Source of the DNA: Gigantopelta aegis
Taxonomy: Eukaryota > Mollusca > Gastropoda > Neomphalida > Peltospiridae
DNA: 64,000 nucleotides
Assembly (NCBI RefSeq): GCF_016097555.1
Contig: NC_054704.1
Location: forward strand, 30,072,023-30,136,022
Direction of reading: 5' to 3'
In this document: piece by piece, positions 10,868 through 21,498 of the stretch
Position numbering within the stretch: position 1 is the stretch's first letter
Layout of the letters: every line of letters begins with the position of its first letter
Made by a program: the position numbers and the translations under genes
Notes under the pieces: model-generated
What the model was told of the DNA's origin: nothing
Databases searched by the model: none
The model's input: the letters and a program-made list of their open reading frames with translations, nothing else

Positions 10868-12230
10868 TATTACAGCCATGGTAAATTCAACATTGGTGTA
10901 AAGTGTTTAAAAAACAAAGGATTTAAATCTTTAAATCACTTATTAAAATCAATTCTCAAACACAATCCACCTATCAATATTTGCATTAAACTATTCAATA
11001 CATCAATTAAACCAGTGTTGTTATATGGGAGTGAAATTTGGGGACCACAAGTTCGTAACACAAATTATTTTACTCTTGATGTAGAAAAAGTACACATAAA
11101 ATTCTGTAAATGGATTTTGGGGTCAATAAATATAGCAGTAATGCTGCAGCATTAGCAGAATTAGGAAGATTGCCAATGACGTATGATATAATTATTAATG
11201 CCTTTAAATATGTATTACATATCCAGACTTCAAACAACCCACTGTTAACTGCTGCGTTTATTGATAGCTCAAAGTCAGCTCAGAACAACAAACCGCCGTG
11301 GGTAGCTAAACTTATTAATGCTGCAAACCTAATTGGAATTCCTACGCATCTATCTTCAACTCCAGAATTACCGACTGCATGCACTTTAGGTGAAATCGTA
11401 ATTAAATGCGAGCAGTACTTTTTGCAGTATATTATGACACAGCTAACATCAAACAAAAATTCCAACAAATATGGTAATAAAATGCGCACATATGACATTC
11501 AAACAAATTTCGAGTTCATTTGAGTCCTATTTATTACATACCAAAGACTATGAAAGCAGAAAAGCTTTTAGTAGGCTTCGTTTGAGTTCACATTCACTTA
11601 TGATTGAAAAGGGAAGATACAAGAAACCACCTGTCCCTGCGAATGAGAGATATTGTCCCAACTGTCCCCTAGAAGTTGAAGACGAATATCATTTCATTAT
11701 GACGTGCCCTATATATAATGCTTTTAGAAATGATTTACATCATAAAATAATAAAACAAGAATCACATTTTTCTTTTTTGACTAATAATGAAAAATTCTTA
11801 TTTCTTACATGCAACAATATTCCGGAATTATGCCCTATCATTTGCAATTTTGTAAAGAGATGCTTTAAGTTGCGTGAAAGCATATGAGTTGGAAGTAATT
11901 TCAAATTGTTTGCATTTCACGTCTGTATAAACTAATGGAGAATGTACGAGGGTGTGTGGATTCGTGAAAAATAATTCATGAACGCCATAGTTGATGGTTT
12001 TTTATGGCTCTACACTTCTGACAATATTTGCTTTTACCTAAATATTAATACCACTAGTAATAAGGCTTAAATTATATATGTATTTGTTGATTCAGATGTT
12101 TGTTCATGTAATTAATGTATATTTATGTTACTGTTACTGCAGATAAATGTATATTATATTGTTATTTTTGCTCTGCCCATATTCGGGTGTTATGCAAATA
12201 AATTATTCTTATTATTATTCTTAACGTCTG
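10868..12230 (+). mobile_element. 5'-truncated LINE (CR1/I-like), 3' portion
   Basis: This is the 3' part of a non-LTR retrotransposon. It encodes the end of the reverse-transcriptase domain and a C-terminal zinc-finger-like segment, followed by a 3' UTR that ends in a short ATTCTTATTATTATTCTTA simple-repeat tail. No poly(A) is present. The 5' boundary is approximate, because recognisable coding begins near 10870 after a poly(T) run. The clade assignment is tentative. Confidence 0.75.
10880..11887 (+). pseudogene. LINE ORF2 C-terminal part, frameshifted
   Basis: The translation shows RT thumb-type motifs: GKFNIGVKCLKNKGFKSLN, then SIKPVLLYGSEIWGP and FCKWILG. After a single frame change near 11515 it continues in another frame to ERYCPNCPLEVEDEYHFIMTCP, the cysteine/histidine motif found near the C-terminus of many CR1/I/Jockey-group LINE proteins, and stops at 11885-11887. 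The endonuclease and the catalytic RT motifs (FADD) are missing, so the copy is dead on arrival plus one frameshift. The upstream in-frame sequence has no usable start codon of its own. Confidence 0.8.
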
Positions 12231-12311
12231 GCACTTTGGTACGTTACGCTAAAACTGAGCTCATGAACAGCGGTTTAAGATACATTGTTGATATATATAT
12301 ATATATATATA

Positions 12312-13914
12312 CTACTCAAAAGAATGTAAGGGTCAGACGATATTTTCGACATTATTTTCTGAATGTCAATTATATTAGCTAGACCATAATGTCATGCATG
12401 GTATTGTTCCATTTTGACGAAAGTGGGTCTAAGCAACCCATAAATGAATTAAAATCCACTGTCATTGACACTGTCGACTAATTCTAATGGCGAAAACATG
12501 CTTACATTTGCACGTAAATTAGGGCGAAAGCGAAAGGTCTGCTAAGTGCCCATAACTTGCTTTTTCACAAAGCGCTTCATTTGCACGCTTTGCATATGTA
12601 TTCCATGTTCCCAATGCTGAATTTCCGTATAATTGGTGCTTGCGTTAGTGTACGGTGCACACTCCAAATTCGACAATGGTACGATGTCAACTGACTATCG
12701 AAGATCGAGGAAGGGCTATTGCTTGGCTTCAGGATGGCAATACGCAAAGAAATGTTGCTCTGAGACTTGGTGTCAGTCAGAGTGTCGTTGGCCGACTGTG
12801 GCAACGGTACCAAGCAACGAATTCTGTTCGAAATCGTCCACGTTCGGGAAGACCCCGAAGCACTACAAATAGAGAGGACCGCTACATCACCAATATGGCT
12901 CTACGTCAACGCACAACCACTGCACGCCGATTACGTGACAATCTGCGGACTGCGACTGGAACTCGAGTGTCTGATCAAACCATACGCAATCGTCTGAGAG
13001 CCAATAATCTACGCTGCCATCGCCAGGCTGTTCGACCACCACTCCTACCACGTCACAGAACGGCCAGACGTCACTGGTGCACGCTTCATCTGCGGTGGCA
13101 ACGTGTTCAGTGGGGTCGAGTGATGTTCACTGATGAGTCCAGGTTTAGTCTCCAGTTCAACGACGGTCGGGTTCGTGTCTACAGACGTCCTGGGGAGCGC
13201 TTCACTGACGTTAACGTTAGACAACGTCACCGGTTCAGTGGTGGCAGTGTCATGGTGTGGGGCGGCATCTCTATCCACCACAGGACCCCCCCTCTATGTG
13301 GTGGATGGCAATCTGAATGGAATCCACTATCTGAATGAGATTATCCGGCCGTTGGTTCTCCCAGGCCTTCAGCAGATTGGCGGCGGGGCAGTTCTGCATG
13401 ATGACAATGCCAGACCCCACCGCGCCAGGGTGGTTAACAGACTTTCTCAGACAACAAGGTATCGCCAGGATGGATTGGCCAGCATATTCGCCTGACTTGG
13501 CCCCAATAGAGAACGCCTGGGACGAATTAGGCAAGAGAGTTCGGGATAACCATGCCCCTCCGGCCAACCTTCATGATCTGGGTCAACTTCTTATGGCAGA
13601 GTGGCAGGCCATTCCCCAAGAGTTCTTCAGACGTCTGATCAACAGCATGAGGCAACGATGTGTCGAGTGTATTCGCGCCATGGGTGGATTCACACACTAT
13701 TAAACGAATGTTCTAATGTGTAAAATCCATGTTTGACAACCTTCAACTTTGACAGCATGTCATGTGACTTTCTTGTATACAGTGACGTTTATTTGTGGTT
13801 TTTTGTAAATATGGAACAATAAATTAAATTTTTGGTGTAGTTTACATCATTAATCTAATACACTCTGAAACTTATTTGGTTATAAATTTTTTACCCTTAA
13901 ATTCTTTTGAGTAG
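12312..13914 (+). mobile_element. Tc1/mariner-type DNA transposon, nearly complete
   Basis: Terminal inverted repeats CTACTCAAAAGAATGTAAGG (left) and CTACTCAAAAGAATTTAAGG (right, read on the minus strand) are flanked by TA at 12310-12311 and 13915-13916. The element is 1,603 bp, a usual Tc1 length, and encloses a transposase reading on the + strand. It inserted into a (TA)n microsatellite, which is why TA repeats border both ends. Confidence 0.9.
12676..13703 (+). pseudogene. Tc1/mariner transposase (DD34E), two frameshifts
   Basis: The start at MVRCQLTIEDRGRAIAWL (12676) begins the paired helix-turn-helix region. Next come RPRSGRPRSTT (AT-hook/NLS-like GRPR), MFTDESRFSLQ with the first catalytic Asp, VLHDDNARPHRA with the second, and WPAYSPDLAPIENAWDEL with the Glu. 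Thirty-four residues separate the second Asp from the Glu, which is the DD34E class. The reading frame changes near 13290, in a run of C's, and again near 13435, so the gene is not translatable end to end although all three catalytic residues survive. It ends at TAA 13701-13703. Confidence 0.9.
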
Positions 13915-13916
13915 TA

Positions 13917-14640
13917 TATATATATATATTTTAAAGGTATGTAATAAATACAGATGTTATTTTCGGGTCTTTCCGTTCAGATCCGGAAGCTCAAAGCTTC
14001 CGGGAAATCCCTGTTTCGTTCAGATTATTGTTTGGCACCAACAAGTACTCCCCTGTAACAGAACCGATGGGGTAGTGTGCTAAAATGTAAATGGCAGCTT
14101 TCAAGTTAGTCACAGCATACCAAATAATAATAATAATATAGTATTTATGATAAGAATTTGGAGAAAAGCTACGAACATCGCCCATCTTAGATTCTCATTT
14201 AATTACCATTGCCGGTTAACCTTTTCATTTGTATCTGAACCAATGGAGAAAATCGTTCGTGCAAAGACTAAAACCACACGAACGACATATCGTTTGGCTG
14301 AAAAAAAATCAAATTTTATGCCGATTTAAAATAATATATTCACAAGTACCTGGATCTTAACAAGTATCTAGAGTAAATGAAAGTATATAATGATATATGA
14401 AAATGAGAGTGAGAGAGAAAGAGAGAGAGAGAGAGGAGGAGGATAGAAGAGAAACAAATATGCACACACATACACACACACGCACGTGTTTTGATTATGT
14501 ACATATTTATCATTATTTATAACAACATTTCAGTGGTCTGTAAAAAGAAGTAGGATATACAATTATACAATAGGCATACATATATGAAGGTGTTTTACTT
14601 TACATCAATTTCACGTGACCTGCTGCGCATAGCTCATCTA
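13917..14640. other. AT-rich DNA with GA and CA microsatellites, no gene
   Basis: Contains a (GA)-rich tract at about 14402-14440, a short ACAC tract, and CACGAACG-rich sequence at 14240-14290. No coding support. Confidence 0.5.
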
Positions 14641-14654
14641 ATATTATAGTTAAA

Positions 14655-15420
14655 AGAAAACCAGGGCCGTAGCTAGCGGGGAAACATTATTTTCTTAACT
14701 GTTAAGAATGTATATTGGTGTTAAGGACATAAGAATACAACATTTCTGATATTAGAAAAAAATCTAATCGAGCTTGTTTTATTGGGTTATTCTTCCTCCA
14801 TGTGTAATTACGTAGTTCGGGATTATGATCTCTCCAGATGTCCACAAGATCTAATTCACCTATTATATCTAACACTTCATCACAGGCTTTTGGATTGTTT
14901 ACATTTATGTAGTTATGTGTATCAATCTGTGGGTTTAGAACAAAATTTCAATCTCCACCAAAAATATAATATTTATTTTTAAGAGCTTTTACTTCTTGTA
15001 GAACTTGCTTGTAAAAGTTAGGACTGTCTGAATTTGGTCCATATAGGTTTACTAATGTTATACGTATATTGTAAATAGTTATATCGACAATAAGTAAATT
15101 TCCGCCGTCTCCTGTAAATACTTTATGTATTTTATATTCAAAATTGTTATTTATTAATATAGCAATGCCACGAGATTGGCTGTTATTAGAATTAAAAATA
15201 CATTCGTATCCCCACTCCGCGCGTATAAGAAGTTCCTTTTTTTTTAGTAAAGTGAGTGTCTTGTAGGAAATAAACCGAATAACATTTTGACTTTAAAAAA
15301 TAAAACACATCTGTCCTTTTCTTTACATCAGCCAAACCCCAGCAGTTCACGGAACAACATAAATCCTCTATTCATTTTTAAATATGAATATAAAATATAG
15401 TAATATTATTATATAGGAGA
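14655..15420 (-). mobile_element. LINE endonuclease fragment, copy 1
   Basis: A minus-strand non-LTR retrotransposon piece that includes the apurinic-type endonuclease region. It begins (on +) with CCAGGGCCGTAGCTAGCGGG and ends with TATTATATAGGAGA, where a SINE is inserted. The same block recurs as a shorter tandem copy at 15790-16235. Confidence 0.75.
14745..15365 (-). pseudogene. LINE AP-endonuclease domain, one internal stop
   Basis: The minus-strand translation runs about 205 codons: VNCWGLADVKKR, VYFLQDTHF, SNNSQSRGIAILI, LVNLYGPNSDS, YIFGGD-stop-N, LVDIWRDHNPE, YTWRKNN and ARLDFFLISEM. This is the order of motifs in LINE endonucleases: the metal-binding Gln/Asp in QDTH, the GD(W/F)N catalytic loop, and RxD. 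The single stop replaces the aromatic residue of the GDWN motif. The sequence then ends without the SDH motif and RT domain. It encodes no complete protein. Confidence 0.8.
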
Positions 15421-15755
15421 AAGAAAGAAAGGAATGTTTTATTTAACGACGCACTCAACACATTTTATTTACGGTTATATGGCGTCAGACATATGGTTAA
15501 GGACCACAGAGATTTTGAGAGGAAACCCGCTGTCGCCACAGGCAGGACAGCACAAACCATAGCCTTTGCTGAACCAGTTATGGATCACTGGCTGGTGCAA
15601 GTGGTTTACACCTACCCATTGAGCCTTGCGGAGCACTCACTCAAAGTTTGGAGTCGGTATCTGGATTAAAAATCCCATGCCTCGACTGGGATCCGAACCC
15701 AGTACCTACCAGCCTGTTGACCGATGGCCTAACCACGACGCCACCGAGGCCGGTA
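15421..15755 (-). repeat. SINE, family I-type head with family II-type 3' end
   Basis: On the minus strand it starts at CCGGCCTCGGTGGCGTCGTGG, carries GGGTTCGGATCCCAG (B box), and ends with the GTCGTTAAATAAAACATTCC tail and CTTT repeats. Its borders are fixed by a 14-bp target-site duplication, TATTATATAGGAGA, at 15407-15420 and 15756-15769. The complete insertion lies inside LINE fragment copy 1. Confidence 0.9.
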
Positions 15756-15789
15756 TATTATATAGGAGATGCACATTAATTAAATATAC

Positions 15790-16235
15790 CAGGGCCGCAG
15801 CTAGCGGGGGGGGGGGGGGGGGGGGCAATCTGGAAAGCATTATAGAAACTTAAAGAAAATTATTTTCTTAACTGTTAAGGATGTATATTAGAGTTAAGGA
15901 CTTTTCTGAATTTGGTCTAAATACTTTATGTATTTTATTTTCAAAATTGTTATTTATTAATATACCAATGCCACGAGATTGGCTGTTATTAGAATTAAAA
16001 ATACATTCGTATCCCCACTCCGCGCGTATAAGAAGTTCCTTTTTTCTTTAATAAAGTGAGTGTCTTGTAGGAAATAAACCGAAAAACATTTTGACTTTAA
16101 AAAATTAAACACATCTGTCCTTTTCTTTACATTAGCCAAGCCCCAGCAGTTCACCGAACAACATAAATCCTCTATTCATTTTCAAATATGAATATAAAGT
16201 ATAGTAATATATATAGGAGATGCACATTAATTAAA
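15790..16235 (-). mobile_element. LINE endonuclease fragment, copy 2 (internally deleted tandem duplicate)
   Basis: It begins CCAGGGCCGCAGCTAGCGGG like copy 1, includes the same minus-strand NCWGLANVKKRTDVF and LQDTHF stretch, and ends ATAGGAGATGCACATTAATT as copy 1 does beyond the SINE. About 360 bases present in copy 1 are missing. A poly(G) run sits at 15806-15824. Confidence 0.8.
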
Positions 16236-17286
16236 TATACTATTTCGTATACATTACACAGACCACTGACCAGCAGTATATAAACAATTACCTCACAATA
16301 CAATTGCCTACACATACATTCACACGCCATACAGATATAGATTACAAATACATAAACATGTATAAAAAATAAAAACAACCCTACAGGGTCAAAGTGAAAC
16401 GTTGCAATGTCTATTTTGCCCTTACCCCACTTTTGTTATAATTTATATTAAATGAAGAATAATGAAATAAAAGTGTGAAATAATAGTAGCAGTAGTAAAT
16501 TTAGTGGTACTGATAACAGTAGAAACTATTAGTGCATTTTGCGTGGACTAAGCCAGGCTAAACACAACCAACTTAAAGTACCGTAATATACACTGAGAGT
16601 AACATAAGCATAAATAATACACACGGTGACATACTTTAGCAGTAGATCCAACACACACATACACATAAAGACACACACATACATACATACGCACACTCAC
16701 AGAGACGCACACCTATACACACACGCACCAGACAAAGCATAAAGATCATGTACTAACAGTTACATTAAAAAAAAACACCCAAAAAACCCCAACAATCACC
16801 AACCCCCCCCCCCCCCCCAAAAAAAAAACCCACAACCCCCCACCCCACCCCAACCAAACAACAACAACCCCAAAACATGCACTTAAACAAAATATTGATA
16901 GGAAAAGCCAATCTCGCTACGTGCAATAATACTCGTAAACGAAAACGAAAGGTTTTGGGTATTATTCCATAAAGGAGCTGTCTGTTTCCAGAACGAAAAT
17001 TAAACTTCATGTTAAAATTATACACACAAACACAGCATACAATATTAACATTACAGATCAAACATTAAAAACAAACAAAATCTATGGAGACAAAAACAAA
17101 TACACATTACATGGATACTTATTACAAATAAACACGGTAATTAATATGCGAGAGCTAAGTAACGGGCATTAACCTATATTAACTCGCAAATCAATGGAGG
17201 AAGTAAACAGATTTTATAATAAAATGCATTTCTTTTTTTTATATTTATATGGGAATGATTTCCTATTTGTTATGGACTAGCAGGGG
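16236..17286. other. AT-rich and low-complexity DNA, no gene
   Basis: Contains ACAC-rich stretches (16650-16735), a poly(C)/poly(A) patch (16770-16870) and no supported ORF. The predicted peptides here are translations of simple sequence. Confidence 0.5.
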
Positions 17287-18494
17287 TTACATTGTTAATT
17301 TGTATAAACTGTTTTCTGTACCATATCTTTGTACATCACTCCCCCTGAGAAACAAATGTCTGCTTAATAGGTGACCAACTCTAGGAACAGCTTTATCCTT
17401 ACCCTGCTCAGCTTTCCAGTCAATATAGTTGAAGGTATCCATAGGACATGCATCCTCACCGGCCGAATGAGGTGCAGTCTGACTGGAAATACTATCAACT
17501 AAGGGAACTGAAACAACTGCTGCCTGGCACACTGCTTTAATGACGTCCGCAAAAGGTTTCCTCGAAAGACCATCTGCATCAGCATTTAGCTTGCCTGACC
17601 TATATGACAAAGTAAAATCATAACCAGCTAAAGCTGCAACCCATCTATGACTGGTGGTTAATATGTAAGTAAGTGGATTGTTGTCTGTAATCATGTGAAA
17701 AGTATTGCCATAAAGGTGTTAAACGGTTAAAAGCTGTTTTTGCCAGACTTGTCCAGCACAATTTGAACTTAAAGCTAATACTAATACTAAGTTCTTTATC
17801 TTTCTAAGTTCTCGTAACAACTCATCATAATCCTTGATAAAATCATATTTATTTCTCGTCTGAGCTTTCAACCTGTCAGATCGTAATGATGTCCAAAACT
17901 TGTGACGTAATAATTAATTTTTAGCTCCTCTGTCTAAATATCCACTATCAATGGCAATTTGTAACATTGATTCAAATCTACATCCAAAAGTCGTAACAGT
18001 CTCATCTGGATTCTGATAGGAATTTAAAAAATTCTTGCATAATCATCCCATTTGTAGAATGTCTCCAAATAACACGCCTAATTTGGACAAGATCTCCTTC
18101 GCACCAGCCCTTTCTCCTAATGGAATAACATTTTACGAGCAGTTCCCCGTAAAGATCTTCTAATTGCCTGCACCAGTATACTATTACTCATATTCGGATC
18201 AATGGATAAACACTGGATCTCAAATCTCCATTCCCTGTATGTCACATCACCTTTGTGAGGTGGATCATCCCCTGAAAACATTAGAATCTTAGGAACGTAT
18301 GTTGATTTATTAACATTACTGTCATTTGCTAAGCTGAAACCATGCATCTCATCTCAATCCTGATTAAAAGTAGTCTCTTTTACAACTTCTACACGTGGTG
18401 TACTTCTTGCTAAAGGTTTCTTTTCCTCCTTAGGCTTAACATCATATCTTCCACTAGCCTCTAATATTTCAGCCATGTCCTGCATGGACATACC
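17287..18494 (-). mobile_element. Ty3/Gypsy LTR retrotransposon fossil
   Basis: Two family parts are recognisable on the minus strand: a gag-like segment near 18117-18350 and an RNase H-type pol segment near 17287-17694. No flanking LTR pair was identified. The element is broken in several places and only a minority of a full-length element remains. It looks old. Confidence 0.75.
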
Positions 18495-19195
18495 ATGAGC
18501 CATTATATTTGCAAACAACAAACTGTAATATCAAACTCCAATAGACCTTGGTACAACGCTAAAACAATACAAATAAAAAATAGAACTGTATATCCACCAG
18601 TCTCAACTACTTACATAACAATATCTACAACAACGTCAACACTATCCACAACTATATCAACACATGACCATCTATAGCCAAGATGAGAGAAATATAAAAC
18701 TTTCTTAAAACTGGGATTTATATAAGGGGAGAGAAAAAATATCAAAGGACAGCTTGTCAATATATATTCAGATGTTGAAATATAAACAAATTAATAAATT
18801 AACTTAAAAAATTAATAATTATAATCATATTAATTATATTTTCTAACAAAACTAATTTAATGCTATTGTTAGATATGTACTACCAAACTACTACCGAAAT
18901 TATACCCGATAGTCAAACCTAATAAATTTCAAATACCCAATATAACTAGATTACAACTAAAAATAAAAACACCCAATTAATATTATCTAGCAAATGTAAA
19001 TCTGTCCAAGTATCTGTCTTTGTCTAATGCAAGATAACCAATCACCTGTGCATGGTCAGAAAGGAAAGTATGAATGAATAGAGCCTAACTAAAAGAAATT
19101 TTTTATTTTTTATTTTTTTTGAATTCAAATGCACCCAGCTGTAACAAGAGCCTTTCCTACAATAATATCTAATATTTATACATAATATAAAGTTG
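18495..19195. other. AT-rich DNA, no gene
   Basis: Very AT-rich, with poly(T)/poly(A) tracts and no coding support. Confidence 0.5.
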
Positions 19196-20205
19196 AAAAC
19201 CACAAACAGTTTCACTATGAAAATAAATGGCAAGCTTTGGAGCCCTGCTGGAGTTTCGCGTCGCGTACACCGGGTCACGGGCAACCATGACTTCGGTGTA
19301 TGGCGACTCGGACTCGCAGAAGAGGAAGGGAAGAGGACGAAGGAAGAAGAAACGTGCGACAGGGGTGGCTCAGGGGGGAACAAAACTGGCGGCTCAACCG
19401 CCAGCGGTAGTCCCTTCTGCGTCGGCACACTCGGCTCGGCCCAAGACGAAAGGACCAGCTCATCCGGACCCACCGTCAACACCGACGGATGCTCTCAATG
19501 CGCCGATGTGCGATACACCCGCAGACGGACCTCCATCTCCCTCAACGTCACCGCCTACACGCAACTGGCCACTGTCACCAGTCTTGCCAGTTCGGAAGGC
19601 TGCGGTCCGGGCAGGAGCCGTTGCGAAGAGGAAGGCCGTCTCTCAGTCGAGCGACCAGCCTGACAAGGCAAGGCCTCCACGTTCACAAGCACGGTCCCCT
19701 TCCGACTCGAAAGCCGTCTGGAAAGTTCAGATTGGGAAAATCAGGTCCGTGAAGTTCGTGCAGGTGGACATCTCGGATCCGGCATCACTGATGGGTGGAC
19801 TAATGGAACCAGAGCTAAAACAACTGCCTGATGGAAGCGCTTACGAGCTACACACCATCAAGTCTACAGTTGGTACTAACTCAGTGCCGAGAAGGAGTCT
19901 ACCGACAAGCGGTCCCGGTTACAGAGATGGATAGCCACACTATCCACAGGATCGTCAAGACCCTTTTCGGCAACAACTACCGGAGTGTCATAACCATCTT
20001 AGCCGACCAGAGATGGAAGCACTTCATCCCCGCTTTTGCCGGTTCTCCGCTCATCGGTTCGCCCTAATGGCATTAACGAGGCCACTCACGTGGACATATA
20101 GATCGGACTTTAAACATTTAGACCTTCGTTCAAAATTTTATGTCGAAATTACTTCTTTTTAAAAATATTATTAAATAGTCCGATCCTCTCTTCTTTCGCC
20201 CAAGA
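19196..20205 (+). repeat. Unclassified protein-coding repeat, copy 1 (broken)
   Basis: This is homologous along most of its length to 29600-30580. It carries the same basic stretch (RKGRGRRKKK), a proline/serine-rich linker, and a conserved C-terminal segment containing DPASLMGGL, MDSHTIHRIVK and ITILADQRWKHFIPAF. The 3' flank, including TTAAAAATATTATTAAATAG, is also shared. The reading frame is broken. Its 3' end stops matching at CTCTTCTTTC, so the hairpin and (ATC)n tail of copy 3 are missing. I do not recognise the protein family. Confidence 0.75.
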
Positions 20206-20218
20206 CCCCTACAAACAA

Positions 20219-20227
20219 CACGCACGC

Positions 20228-20280
<53 letters not shown>
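20219..20280. repeat. (CA)n microsatellite
   Basis: A CA dinucleotide array between unclassified-repeat copy 1 and the YqaJ gene. Confidence 0.95.
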
Positions 20281-20283
<3 letters not shown>

Positions 20284-20289
20284 AACTAA

Positions 20290-21402
20290 CTACATAAATC
20301 TTCAAATGTTTCGCATGTCCTTTGTCAAAAGAATGGCACAATACTCAGTGGCTGGTGTAGTTGTATGGCAGGCCAAGGTCTTTCGTGTAGCCATGTAGGC
20401 GCACTTCTGTGGAAAATTAAACATGCCGTAAGAAATGGTCTCACAGGTGTCAGCTGTACAGATGAAACCGTGAAGTGGAATCAAGGTACAAAACGGAACA
20501 TAGAACCAAAACCAATAGCAAACATACAGTATAAAAAACCAAAACTAGCAGACGATATACTAGATGAGACCACTGACGTGTCCACTAGGCCTGTCCGCGT
20601 AACGCCCATGTTTCTCATTCATGCCCATTTTCAAGAATTTGTTAACAATTCTATTTTGGCACCACTGTTTAATATTAATGGAACTACAATCAATAAAAAT
20701 TATGTAAGTACACCAGTCTCAACTCATACACCCCAGCAGCCTCACGAAACGCACACATCCATGTCATCCTGCCAAAAATGCACCAGTTGTATCAACACCT
20801 TTATTACCATGGAAGAAAATGATATTAAAAAACTGCAATATGATACTTTGCATCAAAACCAAGACCAACTTTGGAAAGATGCAAGAAAAATAAGAATAAC
20901 GGCAAGTATAGCTAACAAGGTCTCGAAAAAAGAATCCACTGACTGTAACAATTTTATTCGAGAACATTTATATCCTAAATTTGCAGGAAATGTGTACACA
21001 AAACACGGAATTCAAAATGAAAGTGTTCCTAAAAGGTATTTTAAGTCATCTGGTATGGATGTTATTGATACTGGAATGCACGTATCACGGCAGAAAAACT
21101 GGTTGTCTGCCAGTCCGGATGGTGTTATAAATGGTGACACTTTATTGGAAATCAAATGTCCTGTTCCTACAACCTGGACTAAATTGTCTGCACTATTTGA
21201 AAATGGAAAATACGATGTTTGCAAAAGCAATGGAGAAATAATTTTGAAAGAAAAGGGGAGTAGGGGCTTTTACATGCAAATACAGTTGACTATGTTTTGT
21301 ACTGAACTTAAGAAAACATATTTTAAGACTGAAGTCATTTTATTTAGAAAACTTATGCCAAAAATTGTAAATGAAATTGAAGCTTTTTGGAAAAGCATTT
21401 AA
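20290..21402 (+). CDS. SWIM zinc finger + YqaJ-type nuclease of an ISL2EU-like transposon
   Basis: The frame is open from 20290, just after a stop at 20287, to TAA 21400-21402. The first ATG giving the 345-residue product is at 20365, but the open sequence before it supplies GWCSCMAGQGLSCSH, a complete SWIM finger (CxC...CxH). The true start is therefore upstream, perhaps in a lost exon. Counting from 20365, a YqaJ/lambda-exonuclease core follows: RKIRITAS, SASPDG (Asp252), LLEIKCP (Glu262, Lys264) and YMQIQ (Gln305, Gln307), the D-ExK-Q active site. A CxxC pair (CQKCTSC) precedes it. ISL2EU elements carry such a nuclease beside their transposase; its exact role in transposition is not established. 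The core has no internal stop, unlike the partner gene. Confidence 0.8.
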   Translation, partial: LHKSSNVSHVLCQKNGTILSGWCSCMAGQGLSCSHVGALLWKIKHAVRNGLTGVSCTDETVKWNQGTKRNIEPKPIANIQYKKPKLADDILDETTDVSTRPVRVTPMFLIHAHFQEFVNNSILAPLFNINGTTINKNYVSTPVSTHTPQQPHETHTSMSSCQKCTSCINTFITMEENDIKKLQYDTLHQNQDQLWKDARKIRITASIANKVSKKESTDCNNFIREHLYPKFAGNVYTKHGIQNESVPKRYFKSSGMDVIDTGMHVSRQKNWLSASPDGVINGDTLLEIKCPVPTTWTKLSALFENGKYDVCKSNGEIILKEKGSRGFYMQIQLTMFCTELKKTYFKTEVILFRKLMPKIVNEIEAFWKSI

Positions 21403-21498
21403 GCAATTTATATCAAAATAGTGATTACCTTTCAATGCTGTACTGTAACACGTTTTGCAGGAATCGTATTAACTTGCCTTCTTGGACTTTACAACCAG

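Noticed and set aside
11110-11523. Independent small gene
   Set aside because: The sequence is the LINE C-terminal region, with RT thumb motifs immediately upstream in the same frame.
15626-15853. 75-residue ORF with a glycine run
   Set aside because: It crosses a SINE and a poly(G) tract; it is not a gene.
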